Assembly (NCBI GenBank): GCA_010015805.1
Contig: ML978122.1
Location: 1,832,453 to 1,896,452 of the forward strand
DNA length: 64,000 nucleotides
Source: Rhizodiscina lignyota
Lineage: Eukaryota; Ascomycota; Dothideomycetes; Aulographales; Rhizodiscinaceae
Direction: 5' to 3'
How positions within the stretch are numbered: the first letter of the stretch is position 1; the number at the start of each line of letters is the position of its first letter. The position numbers and the translations under genes were made by a program. Shown piece after piece: positions 35,101-45,855 of this stretch. The notes beneath the pieces were generated by a model, which was not told the origin of the DNA, ran no database searches, and saw nothing but the letters and a program-made list of their open reading frames with translations.

Positions 35101-36533
35101 AAGGAGAAGGTAGCGACGTGGACTTGCCAGAAGGGTTGGACAAGGAGTTGTTGTCACCTATAGAGTCTCCCGATATCCTCGAACTGCCCAAGCATGAAAA
35201 GACTTCAATAATGAAGATGCTCCGTAACTTCTGGTCAGAACGATCAGCCAGCGGTTGGACACCACTTGAGTATCCTCTTCTGCCGAGCGAGCACGTTTGG
35301 GAGAATTCAGACGTAATTGTTCGCGAGGATGAACCAAGTTCTATCATCGCTCTTGCCTTGTCAGACGGCGATTACCTTGCAAAATTGCGGGAGTTCCGCG
35401 AGAAGGCGTCCACAGCAAAAGAGAAGTCTACTTCAGTATATGGTGACGATAAAGAGCATGTCGAAACTCTACCTCTCGAAGACGACGAAGCTTCTATCGA
35501 ACGAAATCTGCTGAGCCCGGAGCGAACTCATATCATATATGCTTTCCAGTATCACGGAGTCAAAGCTCGCTGCAAGATTTTCTACGCTGAATCATTCGAT
35601 GCGCTGCGCAGGAAGGCTGGTGTCGCTGACCGCTTTGTGGAGTCATTGTCGCGATGCCTGAAGTGGGACTCCAAGGGCGGCAAGACCAAAAGTCTATTCC
35701 TCAAGACCATGGACGATCGATTTGTTCTCAAGTCTCTGTCGCAGCCGGAGGTGAACGCATTCTTTAAGTTTGCACCGAACTACTTCGCCTTCTCTCACCA
35801 GATCCTCTTCAAAGGACTCCCGTCTGTGATTGCAAAAATGCTCGGCCTGTTTCAGATCACAGTGAAAAATCCAGCAACAGGTGTTGAATTTGACTGGTTC
35901 ATGCTGGTTATGGAGAATTTGTTCTACCACCGTGAACCAGACCGGCGCTTCGATCTGAAGGGCTCCATGCGGAACCGCAAGATCCAGAAGACGGGAGAAA
36001 GAGACGAAGTGTTGCAAGATGAGAACTTGGTCGACATCATCTTTGAGAATCCAATCTTCGTTCGCGAACACACCATGACCCTTCTTCAGGCATGCGTGTG
36101 GAATGACACACTTTTCTTGTCGCAACAAAATGTGATGGATTACAGTATGATGGCTGGCTTTATCGACGATCGTTTCGAAATCGTCGTTGGCATTATTGGT
36201 AAGTGGTGTACTCCAACTATCTCCGTTATATCCGTGCTAATTCAGTTTCTTTCAATAGACTGTATTCGAACATACACCTGGGACAAGAAGCTCGAGACGT
36301 GGATCAAGGATCGCGGCAAGAACAAGCCTACCATCACTTCGCCGAAGGACTACAAGAATCGTTTCCGCATCGCGATGTCGAAATATATTTTGCTGGCTCC
36401 GAATTGCTGGCACCACTTCTCTGTGCAAATCCAGAAGAGGCCACTGCAGCTTGACATGCGGACAGAAGGGCAGGAACCGGAGGAAGGCAATGTGCAGATC
36501 CCAGCGCTTGGATCTAACGGTCCCGTATCATAG
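29154..36533 (+). CDS. FAB1: 1-phosphatidylinositol-3-phosphate 5-kinase Fab1
   Basis: This kinase makes PtdIns(3,5)P2 on endosome and vacuole membranes and controls vacuole size, acidity and membrane recycling. One intron (36199-36258) is spliced to give about 2439 residues, normal for Fab1/PIKfyve. Residues 1-415 are S/T/P-rich. The FYVE zinc finger (about 422-484) has paired cysteines (CFYCGDTF..) and the PI3P-binding RRKHHC motif. A Cpn60/TCP1-like domain lies at about 800-1040 (HPRIIIVTFAIEY and VLLVQKNVSGLALKLL), then a cysteine/histidine-rich Fab1 region around 1370-1450. The PIP kinase domain (about 2115-2430) carries RFVLKSLSQPE with the ATP-binding Lys, LVMENLFY, FDLKGSMRNRKIQ, NVMDYSMM and VGIIDCIRTYTWDKKLE. 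Splicing is required to restore the VGIID motif. The glycine loop reads GGKTKSLFLKT. Confidence 0.96.
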   Translation: MAPKAPPGGPGHALPSVQTNRSYDRRGSFGSISSRRLPNSEALASTLDHIHTNASQSEALTTFAEYAPPPRSAAGSEAKTLAGELVQGGISGLYSRLKASVGSSKESGVGSPTATTKSVDSGDDASVKSLKLKLGHKSTTSVGTIESSPVVVSPQPSQLKSPASSKFPEGQLSTGRLLPASSSASLKSGSSVIDHASPVSSRPQSRPASSSVDLSNEPIPARHVGGVQKTSENIPTIDTPKTSNTLGERPAIPNTSSKVKDADLSIDTKSGSSRLSKDQIGESETPIGLPTPKILRTGEAPLSRVSSKVSESSTLASPVSGALSVDSNTRMGSIDAELGAELTRSETTERPPLLHVSQSHLPGYRASRATSSDGDMSSVTTVAASRQATPVTTAEAAKLRSELAKAADQNVGQMRSRLLAKEFWMRDENAKDCFYCGDTFSTFRRKHHCRTCGQIFDAKCTSTIPGKIFGIGGTVRVCIPCEHIIDGTEDDSSIYSEEDDIYSIPGDSHSPVDEHAREQPADMGTPTIGIPVSRKSADQTKRRSAVLEFDGQPTLARPSSSRSLRSLSGRPHTPHKRHHSRHMFTRGMKSSNIDRAPFQGQDSEGAGKDSLLPAFHHDNIIDPDLAPFLSDEGSSDDETVSLFATLDGDKPQSPARVDGDKSGFNALFSSLRKGKSRGDRSHTGASHGGRDTDAASISSRHLTHHHSRKRNVSVNSISHARHSPRRTKSNSLLKGFPMPFGSSLALPLEPDSPIIRPHSSHSRITRSASMRGESAPPVELNHASLQHVRKMLKQMLQDGDIPSARSWERALMPILLKSTNEVNPDIRRRDFIDIRHYVKLKKISGGKPGDTTYVSGVVFTKNVALKTMPRSISHPRIIIVTFAIEYARHQQHFMSLEPVIAQEKEYLRNLVRRIIAFDPQVLLVQKNVSGLALKLLAEAGIAVVYNVKRSVLNAVSRCTQTKLISSVDKLVFDPSQVGHCGGFDVKTYVSDGIKKTYVWLSGCQADLGCTIVLRGAEKETLRRLKRITEFMCYVVYNLRLETYLMRDEFVLIPTTTTDGTISPSKAQMPLVRHNEDSLPALAAHAAVHIPPQETTGRKDPNYVQGVLLNSPSELPSSETSADPENSNTELVASPNEQGLTESGSLPSFYEDIVEKHKTKILSTSPFVKFMPPYLLMQAREQESRLTHLKQLRDQYKPELGPEKSNATNKFQLVQPEMVQGVVQKASKQVREFLYAVHDAEYDKAMHNYLTQKRQWESYLAGTINLFDPLSHQRIAFLYSMVNSQSTTPCIGPEIIALEFYNEQEIDEGFATDITLGQYVEDLIHGAGTICGINGCERNLFAHHRQYVHGPGQMAVYVQRHPPKLPGMQNTILMWSQCRICGQETQVLAMSDSTWKYSFGKYLELTFWSSELHPRANVCPHDIHHDHVRFFGLHGVVVRIQYDPIQLHEVVIPRSTITWKVDSDLKLKNEQYQRIKERLDRFMQSVKSRIKSIHVDGVLPEKMDPCRTELDRLTKAAQEDHEQLTKKLQEKYMKSRYYEIIPFNRAMRFMHEKAIWWDDEFAAFEKNFFPSEKDIRRLAEKQLRKLFIEKDESTTTIDSIEEEQNDQSEEMDIEPKQAPDIVHLQPSPSHLSAEDAESMLMTGLEKVNSQEGRPNETEVVLPPPIELKHSRASSDESNLSLEGATKIAGSPEVKHLDLAIPADHPSNPPSDVKESAFVPSRPAADAETRETCETSVSRTPTPTLSNLSDSDSLLAPPRDPNISKIPRLVDKALPTPPPLSRAHSQPSEIFRRQLSSNSIPAVSTGKTEALKMSLTEAAKGLEKRLTERLSGTLRAGRTASHSLIPRSVPSKQRFDTKVSTLARHFEQLSRELERERLRERRLRTERTRQARAYPLASSRPTVEVYPDAHQAVQGRVSPEDESLPESPARTSTETVAASIDQSISTDSTAGPTPTELEESHESAEHIEPEAPQPEEQTPTASDAEGEGSDVDLPEGLDKELLSPIESPDILELPKHEKTSIMKMLRNFWSERSASGWTPLEYPLLPSEHVWENSDVIVREDEPSSIIALALSDGDYLAKLREFREKASTAKEKSTSVYGDDKEHVETLPLEDDEASIERNLLSPERTHIIYAFQYHGVKARCKIFYAESFDALRRKAGVADRFVESLSRCLKWDSKGGKTKSLFLKTMDDRFVLKSLSQPEVNAFFKFAPNYFAFSHQILFKGLPSVIAKMLGLFQITVKNPATGVEFDWFMLVMENLFYHREPDRRFDLKGSMRNRKIQKTGERDEVLQDENLVDIIFENPIFVREHTMTLLQACVWNDTLFLSQQNVMDYSMMAGFIDDRFEIVVGIIGKWCTPTISVISVLIQFLSIDCIRTYTWDKKLETWIKDRGKNKPTITSPKDYKNRFRIAMSKYILLAPNCWHHFSVQIQKRPLQLDMRTEGQEPEEGNVQIPALGSNGPVS

Positions 36534-37033
36534 AGCTCGCAAATCGAAGATTCGAACTTATTTGAGAGCTTAAAAGTGGTACAGAAAGACTTGAGCATTT
36601 TCAGCGTGGCGTTGGTGGACATGTACGTGGAAGACACGATTGCATCAACATTGCTGCAAATGATTGCGCAATATGAAATTTATAGAAAACTGCCATTATG
36701 CATTTTTCAGAACCCATTTAATTGAGCACGTTGAAATGCGCTATGCAATGACAGTGATGTAGCTCGGCTTCAATGCTTGTCAACCCGGCTCGAACCAGCT
36801 CAAACCGTAACCAGTCGCTGAAAGAGAGCGCATCTGCACCGTAGTCAAAAGTACCTATTCCTTAATATTATCGGAATTGACTGAATACAATGTCTGCTGT
36901 CGCTGCCTGCATCTCTGCCAAGCAAAGGTCGCACGTAGTGAGGGGTGTGGAGATTCTGTTTTGAACAGTCCAAACCTGGAACGTTTCTTGTATGTATTGC
37001 CTTTCTACACGTAAGTATTTAGAAGTATCGACG
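36534..37033. other. Intergenic between FAB1 and the HET-domain gene
   Basis: A 500-bp AT-rich spacer between tandem genes. An ATG at 36992 is in frame with the HET gene and would add 14 residues. Nothing else is seen. Confidence 0.4.
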
Positions 37034-39729
37034 ATGCTTTCCCGCCTCTTATCTTCGACACTCGAGAAGCTCTCTATTAAAGACTCATCATCCTCGAAAT
37101 CTGACTTATCATATCCCACTCTCACTTTCCCTCCACCATATCCAGCGGGAACAGGCACTGGTTCACTATGCTCACGATGTCTTACTCTCCTCTCACACGT
37201 TGTCTCGCAATTCGGCGATGTGACCGGGTACAAGGACCTTGTGATTCCTCACTCGTCATCTATGTCTGACCTCTTGGGATTACATCAAGGCAAAGAAAAT
37301 CGTAAGGCGCAGAATCATGAGGCTCTCAACGTCCGTAGCTCAAGCGCGAGCCAGCCTTGCGTAATTTGTGTCAAGATTATAAACCTCTTCGATGCCGTCC
37401 GGACACATGTATCATTCGAACCTTCGTTACGGAACACGCCACATAAAGAGTGGAGTTTGAGTTGGAGAGTCGACGCGCCAGATCCAAAGATCTACCCGCA
37501 ATTCTCATTTCCGCACAATTCAGTGAGCGTCCTTATGAGTATTGAACATAAGGGCGGATATGGATGGGGTATCGGTGCGTATATCTCAGCTGCATTACAG
37601 TAGCATATGTATGTGCCCGGCTGGGCCCAGGATCTAACACATCGACAGGTGGTTTTGACTTGCACCCCAACTACAATCTCCCTAGCGCAGCGAATGCAGA
37701 GCAGAAAAAGAACTTAGGCGACTATCCTATTATTGGCGCACTCGATCCCAAAACCGGGGTGACAGAAACTGAAACAAAAGCGCAGTCCGATATCGACTTC
37801 TCTTCCACACTAAGCACGGGGAGTCTGGCACTGATATCGTCCTGGAGGGAGGCATGTGCAGCATCACATTCGAAATGCCGCACGATCTTTGGAAGTAATG
37901 GCATTGGCCAGCCTGTCACAGCGTGGTTCCCAGACCGTCTCGTTCACGTAACACGTACGGAAAGCAGAGAGAGTGCAAAGCAGGCCCACCCCGGGAGCAA
38001 GCTTACAGCGCGCGTTGTGCTGAAGTCCAGCCCCGTGGATTTTCCTCCCGACAAAGTCACAGATGGCGTAAACTATATTTCGCTCTCCCACTGTTGGGGT
38101 CCAGCACCAGACCCATCTGCGCTGCTTGGTGGTCGTGCTGGTACAGTACTCACCAAGTCGAATTTGTCCGCGTGGCAGACGAACTTGCCACTTAACGATC
38201 TGCCTCTTACATTCCGGCACGCACTCCTGGTTTGTGCGTCTCTCGGCTTTGAATACATATGGATCGACAGCTTGTGCATCTTACAAGACAGCCTGGAAGA
38301 CTGGCACATGCAGAGCGCTGTAATGGGAGACGTCTACAAGTTTGCGTGGCTAAACGTTGCAGCTCTGTCCACGGCATCAGACTACGAAGGTTTCATCAAC
38401 GATACTCGTGATCGGCGAGTTGAATTCGGGTTCCGGGCACCATTTGCATCCATCCTTGGCCGTGACCAGGAGGAGAAGAATAGCAATGGCCAAGAGTGCG
38501 TCTTGCTCCGTGGAACGGCAAAGCTGCTGTGGAAATTCTCAGCTGATATACCGGGGAGCAACGCGAGAAATGCACCTCTCTTCAAGCGAGCCTGGGTGTA
38601 TCAGGAACGCAGTCTTGCCCGGCGCACACTCGCCTTCACTAAGAATAGTGTGTATTGGGCCTGTGATGAGTGCAGCTGGGGCGAGCGGCCAGACTGGGGC
38701 GTTGGAGGTCTTGAATCGGAAGGCCTACGAGGAACGTTGCATTCCGTGCTAGACACCCTCGCCACGCTCAAAGCAAGAAATGCCAGAGATGCCGCAGGAC
38801 AGGGACAAAGGATAATTACGCCAGAGCAAGGGCGAGAGTTGATCCAGGGCTTCGACCTTCGTTGGTACCTCAGCGTTACGAGTTACACACTGTGTAAACT
38901 GACCAAGCACACTGACAAGCTCATCGCGATTTCATCTGTTGCGCGGGAGTTGGCCAATTCGCGGCTGATAGGGAAGAGATACCTCGCGGGACTATGGGAT
39001 GTGAATTTGACGTTCCAAATGGCCTGGATTACTGTCGAGGGCAAAACCACCCCGCCGAAGAAGAGGGTTGCCGACGATGAATATGTTGCACCGAGCTGGA
39101 GTTGGGCAAGCGTTGAGGCACCGGTGCAGCCACGTTTTATCTTCAATTCCCGCAATGATATGATTGCACTGGCCGATGTTCGCGCCGCAGAAGTGTCACT
39201 GGAGACCGATTATGTCTACGGCTCTGTGAAGGCAGGATGGCTCAGGGTTTATGGTCGCTTGAATCGTATTAAAGCAGCAGGCTGGAAAGGGCATAATAGC
39301 TGGGACAAGACGACGAAAAGCGCTTACCTGACAGATGAAGCGACCGGAGAGACTTTGTGGTTCTGCTCCGATACTGTAGAGGGGTATCAGTTGGTGCAAT
39401 CCGGCAAGGGCATTGACAAACTAGTATGGATGCCACTAACCCTTCGATTTGGAAGCAACATGCTAGCCTGTACCTGTCTTTGCCTCATCGAGGCAGGAGA
39501 GCAGGAAGGAATCGGAACCGGGGATGGATTTGTGAAGCAGGACGAGAAAGTGTACAGACGGCTAGGGACTGGAGATTTTGGCAGACTGCCAAGTATGCTT
39601 CGACAAGACAAATTACTCGTGGGATTAGGAGCTTACCCCGATATCCAAGTGAAAGATGGGCAAGGACAAGAGCTGGCACAAGGATTCAGGAGAAATGAAG
39701 AGGAGCTTGAGGAATTCGTCTTGATTTGA
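37034..39729 (+). CDS. HET-domain (heterokaryon incompatibility) protein
   Basis: HET-domain proteins take part in non-self recognition and programmed cell death when incompatible hyphae fuse, although most members have no tested role. Exons 37034-37574 and 37649-39729 give 873 residues, joining GYGWGIG to GFDLHPNY at a GTGCGT..CGACAG intron. The HET domain spans about residues 320-500: VNYISLSHCWG (block 1), LGFEYIWIDSLCILQDS (block 2) and GDVYKFAWLNVAALST, with the later FKRAWVYQERSLARRTL motif. The N-terminus has a CxxC-type zinc-knuckle-like pair (LCSRC and PCVIC). No NACHT, NTPase or WD40 region follows, so this is the single-domain type. The start could also be the in-frame ATG at 36992. 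Confidence 0.92.
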
Positions 39730-41207
39730 GACAATAACGATGCGTTGTCTCCGCTCGCATCCACCTGAAAGCCTTCCACTGGCTATATCGTCTCCTTTCG
39801 AGTAGACGGCCTAGATGGGTACACTATCGATGATGACCTGCCCCTTTTGGCATGGATTTGGCATTTCTTCGAGAATTGAACACTCAAACGGCGACTTCAT
39901 ACCCCGGCTGGGAAAATACGAGGTCGCATTTCGGGCCGACCGCGACCCGTTGCTTTGAGACCTTGACCACGTTTCACGAATCACGAATCACGAGTGCGAA
40001 ATGATAGCAAAAGGTGTTCGGACTTCTTGAAGTTGCTTTCAGAAATCCTGTTTGAGGAGTTCACTTCTTTTTCCGGCTCTTTATTTATCTCAGGTCCCGT
40101 TGGTTGCTGTCCAACCAAACTTGGCACGAATGGCGTAAGACCTCGCCAGTCGCCTCGTGTTTCTCGCTAGCTTGAACGCCATCAACGCCACACTGATTCC
40201 GTCACTCGAGCAACTGTCTGTCTTGACGTGTCCTTTTGCTCGTCCGCAGAATGGATGCACGCATCTCTAGTTCAACCGCTTTCAGGCTTCATTTGACTCA
40301 AGTACCGACACTTGATGTTGACATGCCGAAATGCTCCTCCACGCGCTTTCACACTTCACCCTTATCCTTGAGAAGCTATTCGGAAGTCAGAATCAATATT
40401 CCAGACTCTCCGAAGATCGAGATATCACAACAACAGTCAAGTCGAGGCTTTTGGTAGGGTCCAACCGATCGAGTCATCCGAGTCAAACTTCATATGTTCC
40501 ATCTCGGGAATCGGACAGGCTCGATATGTCCGAATGTGGATTCGGGCCATGCACGAGCCATTATCAGAGAATACCTTTGTGATGCTCTTTTGGATGACTG
40601 ACTTACGGGCCATGGGAACTCTTGCGGCCTCCTTGGCTGGATGCCGTTGTGGCCTTTTAACGTGATCAACACAGACTGAACTCCCTAAGAAATCATCGCT
40701 AAAGGAAACAAGAATGCTCCCTAAATTCTGTTATAATCAGGCAGGCGCTCTGTATAAGTTATTCGTCTCGGTTGTGCGTCTCGGCCGCTGCAGTGTCGTT
40801 GCGGTTGGCTGATGGGCGCTTGTCGAAACTGCGCTTTCCAAGCCTCACCGCAATTGCGCAAATATCGATCCTGTTAGTAAGAAACCGTTCGTTGCCCTGG
40901 TATCCAATCCAAAAGCTTGTGTCCATATTGTCCAAAGAGATTCGTTCACAGCATTTAATTCTCCGCGATCCTAGCTCTATGCTCACCACCACGAGTAGCT
41001 GTTAAAAGCTCACATATACGTACCTGATCTTATCACTATCATCATTGTCACGATCTCTCAATCATTCGCTACATCCATCCTCATATCTTCATCTCTGACA
41101 ACTTTGATATTACTCCGTATCAGTCTCGTCGTCTCCTCTCCGAATCCCACATACTAATCCTGTTCTTACACTGGAACAAAACACAAACACAGCAGTACTG
41201 CTGAGTC
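39730..41207. other. Intergenic, 1.5 kb
   Basis: No gene supported. A short direct repeat (CGAATCA three times with CACGA spacers) occurs near 39976-39992. The 300 bp before 41208 are C/T-rich and probably form the promoter and leader of the lysozyme-like gene. Confidence 0.4.
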
Positions 41208-43037
41208 ATGCTCATAATGTTTTCACAGCTACCGGTGAGCCTATAGTATTCACGTTGAGCTTGTGTTCTCTAACAGTTTGTAGATATCCGCAATATTGCT
41301 AATATCTACAATCACATCTGGGAGTCCCCTTCCCCAATATCCCCCATTCACTAGAAGATATGTTGACATTTATAGGATGTACATAGGAAACGGTAACCCA
41401 AGCGATGGGTGGCCAGAGATGAGCCAATGGGTACAAGAATTCGATATACTGTCTGAAACCTTTACTCCAACAATCTATATCAGATGCTAACAGTATTAAG
41501 ATTCAACGCAAACAAGCCGAATATGCTCAGCTCTTGCGCCCAATTCTCAGTACCAAACAACTCCGAAGATGAAGTACAGGCGATACACGACGGCATAGTC
41601 ACCGTGGCGGAAGAGTCAGGAGTCGACGCACGGTTCATCATGAGCATTATGATGCAAGAGAGTACAGGTTGCGTACGGGCACCAACAACAATCTGGAGCG
41701 TACGCAATCCGGGACTCATGCAAGACCACAACGGCACGGCGAACTGCAACACTGGTGTGGCTGTGCAATCACCCTGCCCTGCGTCCACGATCACACAGAT
41801 GATCCGCGACGGCGTCACTGGAACAGTCTGGGGTGCTGGGTTGCAACAATTGATCGAGAAGACGGGCTGCTCTACCGTTCAAAAATTCTACATGGCCGCG
41901 AGGATGTATAACAGCGGCTCCATTTCTGCAGGCGGTGACTTGGGCGCAAGCGAATCGACGCATTGCTACGCGAGTGACATTGCTAACCGGCTCACCGGTT
42001 GGGTTTATGCGGATCATGCTTGCTGCTTGAACACTGGCTGCTCACCTGGAGCTGTCACATACGCTTCTACGCCTTCGACAGGATGGTGGTCACAGGCTAC
42101 ACCGCCCACGAACTTCTCCAGTAATGCTGTACCGCTGACAGAGTCCACAACGTACACACCGAATCCACTGTGGGCTGTAACTTCAACCACAACAACTCTA
42201 GATGTCCCATCGTCGTTTGCAACCTCGAACACGTCCCCTTATGATGTTTATTGGACTGCGACTACATTATCGACACCCTCAAGCTTATCCTCATTGCTAG
42301 CCATGTCTACGACATCTCCATCTGACGTGTCATGGGCCGTCACGACGTGGACCTCAATTTCAACGACGTCAATTTCCAGTCCAGCCCCAACAAGCAACGT
42401 GGAAGTATCTTATTTGATTCCGACACCGATATCTGTACCTCCGTACGAGCCGATGGCGGAGGCCTTGAGCTCGTCTGGCTTGGCCGCGGCCTCTCCTGAC
42501 TTCACTTCCGTCGTCACTTCGATAAGTGAGATAGGCGTCGCGATGACGATGACCTCAACGCTCACGGAAGACACAACCACGACGATGATGTTTACGTGGC
42601 CTGGTAACCCGAGTCCAATGGTTCCGCGTGCATATGTTGATCTGGATACCTCTATGCAATTGAGCGCAACGACTGCAAGGCCAACGCCATCCACTTCGAC
42701 CAGACGATGGCCAGCGTTCTACAACTCGACGTCTTCATCGCCAACCGCTTATTCAACATCGTACGGGACATCATATGGGACATCGTGGTCGAGCTCTTAC
42801 GGAACCGCTTTGCCAACCTCCTCCGGAACATCGATTTACGGGACGGCAAGTGCAACTGGAGCTTCCTCGTCGCCAACTCCAACTCAGCCGTGGACATGGC
42901 CAACCCTTACTCAGACAGCGGCTCCAGGCTCGGAGAAGCACGACGCACATTGGGCGAAAGCCCCGAGCACAAAACCTAATTGGACGAAACACGGATGGTT
43001 TGGATCGTGGAGAGATGTAATTGGGGCTTGGTGGTAA
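41208..43037 (+). CDS. Secreted lysozyme-like (lytic transglycosylase-fold) protein with mucin-like tail
   Basis: Exons 41208-41234, 41284-41450 and 41501-43037 give 576 residues (573 from the second ATG at 41217). The first two exons form a signal peptide (MFSQLP joined to ISAILLISTITSG). The mature N-terminal domain (about 30-215) has YRMYIGNGNPSDGWPEMSQW, then SGVDARFIMSIMMQESTGCVR with a catalytic-type Glu in MQES, NPGLMQDHNG, ITQMIRDGVTG, MAARMYNSGSI and CYASDIANRLTGW. This order (helix-Glu, GLMQ, AxxYNSG, YxxxVxxR/W) is that of the lysozyme/soluble lytic transglycosylase fold. The remaining 350 residues are S/T/P-rich with YGTS repeats, as expected for an O-glycosylated stalk, and end in an aromatic patch. 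The predicted role is cleavage of peptidoglycan or a related cell-wall polymer outside the cell; the substrate is untested. Confidence 0.82.
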
Positions 43038-43563
43038 TATACAAGGGAGTTTTCGTTTATATGCATAGGGACAGAAAAGCGGCGTTAGAGGCGACAATTG
43101 GACTTTGAAATGGCGTTTGAGGATATAACAAGAGGGCGAGATACCTTGGGAGGAATCGTACATATTGAGAGGAGTCCTGTGGCTCCAGTAGAGAGCTACT
43201 TCAGGCTCTCACGTCCGAGAAACCAAAGCAACGGACAATGCAAACCACTTCAAATGTTCAAAGCTACACTTTACCTGGATACGCTGTATGGGCAGCTATG
43301 ATCACCTGTTGTGTTCGGGATCGACATGTGCCGCATCTTGGATTTATTGGTGTCAGGCGTTGCCCCCGGCAACCGGAATACGAGGGCCCCTGCATCAGAT
43401 GTTTTGAAAACTCCTCCACAACAGCTGCAGCTCCAACGCACTCGCACTCAACCCCATTGCTCTTTCTTTTCGTCGTCTTGCAGTATCATTAAATGCATAG
43501 CACCTACCAAACCCACCGAATACCTTTCTAGCACCCGATAGTCGCGTCCCAGGCGTAGCAACG
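43038..43563. other. Intergenic between lysozyme-like and BRCT genes
   Basis: A 526-bp spacer between tandem genes. Short frames only. C-rich patches near 43430-43560 precede the BRCT gene start. Confidence 0.4.
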
Positions 43564-45855
43564 ATGCCTCCGGTGACGCGTGCACGGGCGAAGGCCACCG
43601 ATAAGCCACAATCACAACCCAAATCCCCCTTAAAGAACATCCTCAAAGCTCCCGCGCGACGCGCCGCAAAAGCGAAAACAACCACTCCCACCACCTCTGG
43701 CGTGACGAAACCCACAAAGAAGGCTCCGGCAAAGACTGCTGCGAAGCCTGTAAGTGCTGTTTCGACTCAACTGAGTCTGCCGCGGCGCGGACTGCTGACG
43801 ATGGCCAAGAGGAGCAGGAAGGCGAAGGCTGAACTCGAACTCGAGAAGGCCGCGGAGCCGGAAGCGCACGCTCAGCCCGAGGTAGTACAAACAGCAGAAC
43901 AGATGGAAGGAGATCAAGTCATGGTCGACGCGCCTCTACAACCTCCAGAAGACGTTGCTTCTACCGACGCGATGCCTCCACCCCAGGTATCGATGGTACC
44001 GAGCCAGCAGCAGACACCAGTGCGCCCTTCCAAAATACCAAAGCCCTCGCCGAAGACGTCTCCTGCGATCAGCAAGCGTACCACACCGCCGCCTGGCAAT
44101 GATAACAGTCCATTGAAGCATCGCATTTCTGCTACGAGACTTGCGCAGACATCGGTGGTCAAGAAGGCCAGCAAAGAAGGACTGCTCAGCCGTTCGCCGC
44201 TGAAATCTTCATATCTATCTCTCCAGACTGTGCTCTCCCAATCGCCGAAGAAGACGCCAAAGGCAGAGCCTGAAAGTCCACGCAAGACTCCAAGGGCTTA
44301 TGACGCGACTGAGCCAGTCTTTAAGGCACCGACTCCGTCCATGGCAGACGACGACGACGTCTTCCAAAGCACTGCAAAAGTCAACATGTTCAAATCGGCC
44401 TCCCTCCTCTCTCCTATCAAATCCTCTTTCGGGTCTCCGCGCAAGCCGCCCACGAAAGAGAAATATCTCTCTGCGTCTCCGTTCCGCAAGAATCGCTCGC
44501 CGCAGCACATCAACCCTCCAAAGACCAAGACGCCTGCGAAGAGCCCTCCGTGCTCTCCCTCACTCATGGCAGCATCCATGATGCAGTTCAGCGAACTCTT
44601 CCCCGGCATACCAAGCTCGCCGGTCAGCTCTCCAGATCGTTCGATCTTCCAAGTCCCTAGCTCGCCGCGGAAACCACTTGCAGAAATGCCAACGCCTATG
44701 GTGCCTCCGCGATCATCGAGCAAGTCACCAAAGAAGCACAATGGCGAGCCTCTGGTGTCTCGAAGCCCGTCGAAAGTCCCAAGGTTGTCGCCTAGCAAGA
44801 GCTCACTCAGGTCGAATGGTAGTGGCTCTGCAGTACCAGTATTTGGCTTGGCTCCGGGCAAGACTATCCCTCCTACTCCGTCCAAATCGTCTCTACGCTC
44901 TTCGAAGGAGAACAACTACCCACCGCTCTCAACGAAGAAGTCAGTCACATGGACGGAGGAACTACCTATTCCACAGCCAGCGCATAACTTGCTGACCGGC
45001 TTGGTTTTCTACGTTGACGTTAGAACGGCTGATGGCGCAGATGCTGGCCACCTGTTCACGCCACTTCTCGTGGATCTGGGAGCGGAAGTCGTGCCCTCGT
45101 GGACAAGCAATTTCATGGACGTGACGCATGTGTTGTTCAAGGATGGGGACGATCGAACACTTGAAAAGGTGGTAGCGAGCGGCGGTATGGTCAGCTGTGT
45201 CAACGTTGGGTGGGCAGTTGAGTAAGTCCATTTGCTTTCTATGAAGCGATTGTTTGCTAATGACGGATGCAATAGCTGCGAACGTTTCAATTGCCGCCTC
45301 CCTGAATCTGACTATGCCATCGACCTTTCCCGCATCCCAGGCCAAACGCCTACAACATCTCCTGCTGCCACGCCAGCTCCAACACTGAAGACTCGTCCAC
45401 TCTCACCAACTTCGACGAATCATCCTCCAGCTACACCTGTATTCCCTCGCACCCCGGCTCAAGCACCAACGCTCGACATCAACAACAACAAGATTGCTAT
45501 CACAACACCGGCTTTCCTTGCTGCAGGCTCTAAGACCGTAGGTGCAAAGTCCACATCCGTCTTCAACGCCTTCACATCAACGAACCCATCAACTACTGAA
45601 GAGGACAAGGAGAATATTATGCCAGATGACAGGTCCAGCCCTGCGACGCCATACTTCCTGCACCCTGGAGAGATTGTGCAGAAGACATGTCCGCCAAAGG
45701 CCCATTCTGGGAGGGAGCCTGGCAATGTGTTTTTGCTTGAAGACGCAGATACCCCCTTCCGGCAGCGGTTATTGCTGGCGAAGAGGAAGAGCCTTGAGTG
45801 GGCACCGAAGATTGGAAGCCCACTGAGGAATTCGACTGGCGGTGAGGGATTCTGA
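43564..45855 (+). CDS. BRCT-domain nuclear protein with a long S/P/K-rich region
   Basis: Exons 43564-45221 and 45276-45855 give 745 residues. Residues 1-470 are basic and disordered, full of SPxK, TPxK and SPR sites (KSPLK, SPRKTP, SPSKSSL), which are typical CDK target patterns. A single BRCT domain lies at about 475-575: LTGLVFYVDVRTADGADAG, LLVDLGAEVVPSWTSNFMDVTHVLFK, and the closing helix VGWAVDCERFNCRLPESDY, whose Trp-x-x-Asp-Cys is completed by the splice. A conserved-looking C-terminal block (FLHPGEIVQKTCPPKA to RQRLLLAKRKSLEW) follows. Members of this fungal type are usually labelled BRCT or microcephalin-like and are expected in DNA damage or chromosome functions. The precise role is not readable here. 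Confidence 0.88.

Noticed and set aside
43395-44915. Minus-strand open frames opposite the BRCT gene
   Set aside because: They are shadows of S/P/K-rich coding sequence on the plus strand, which has a BRCT domain completed by splicing.
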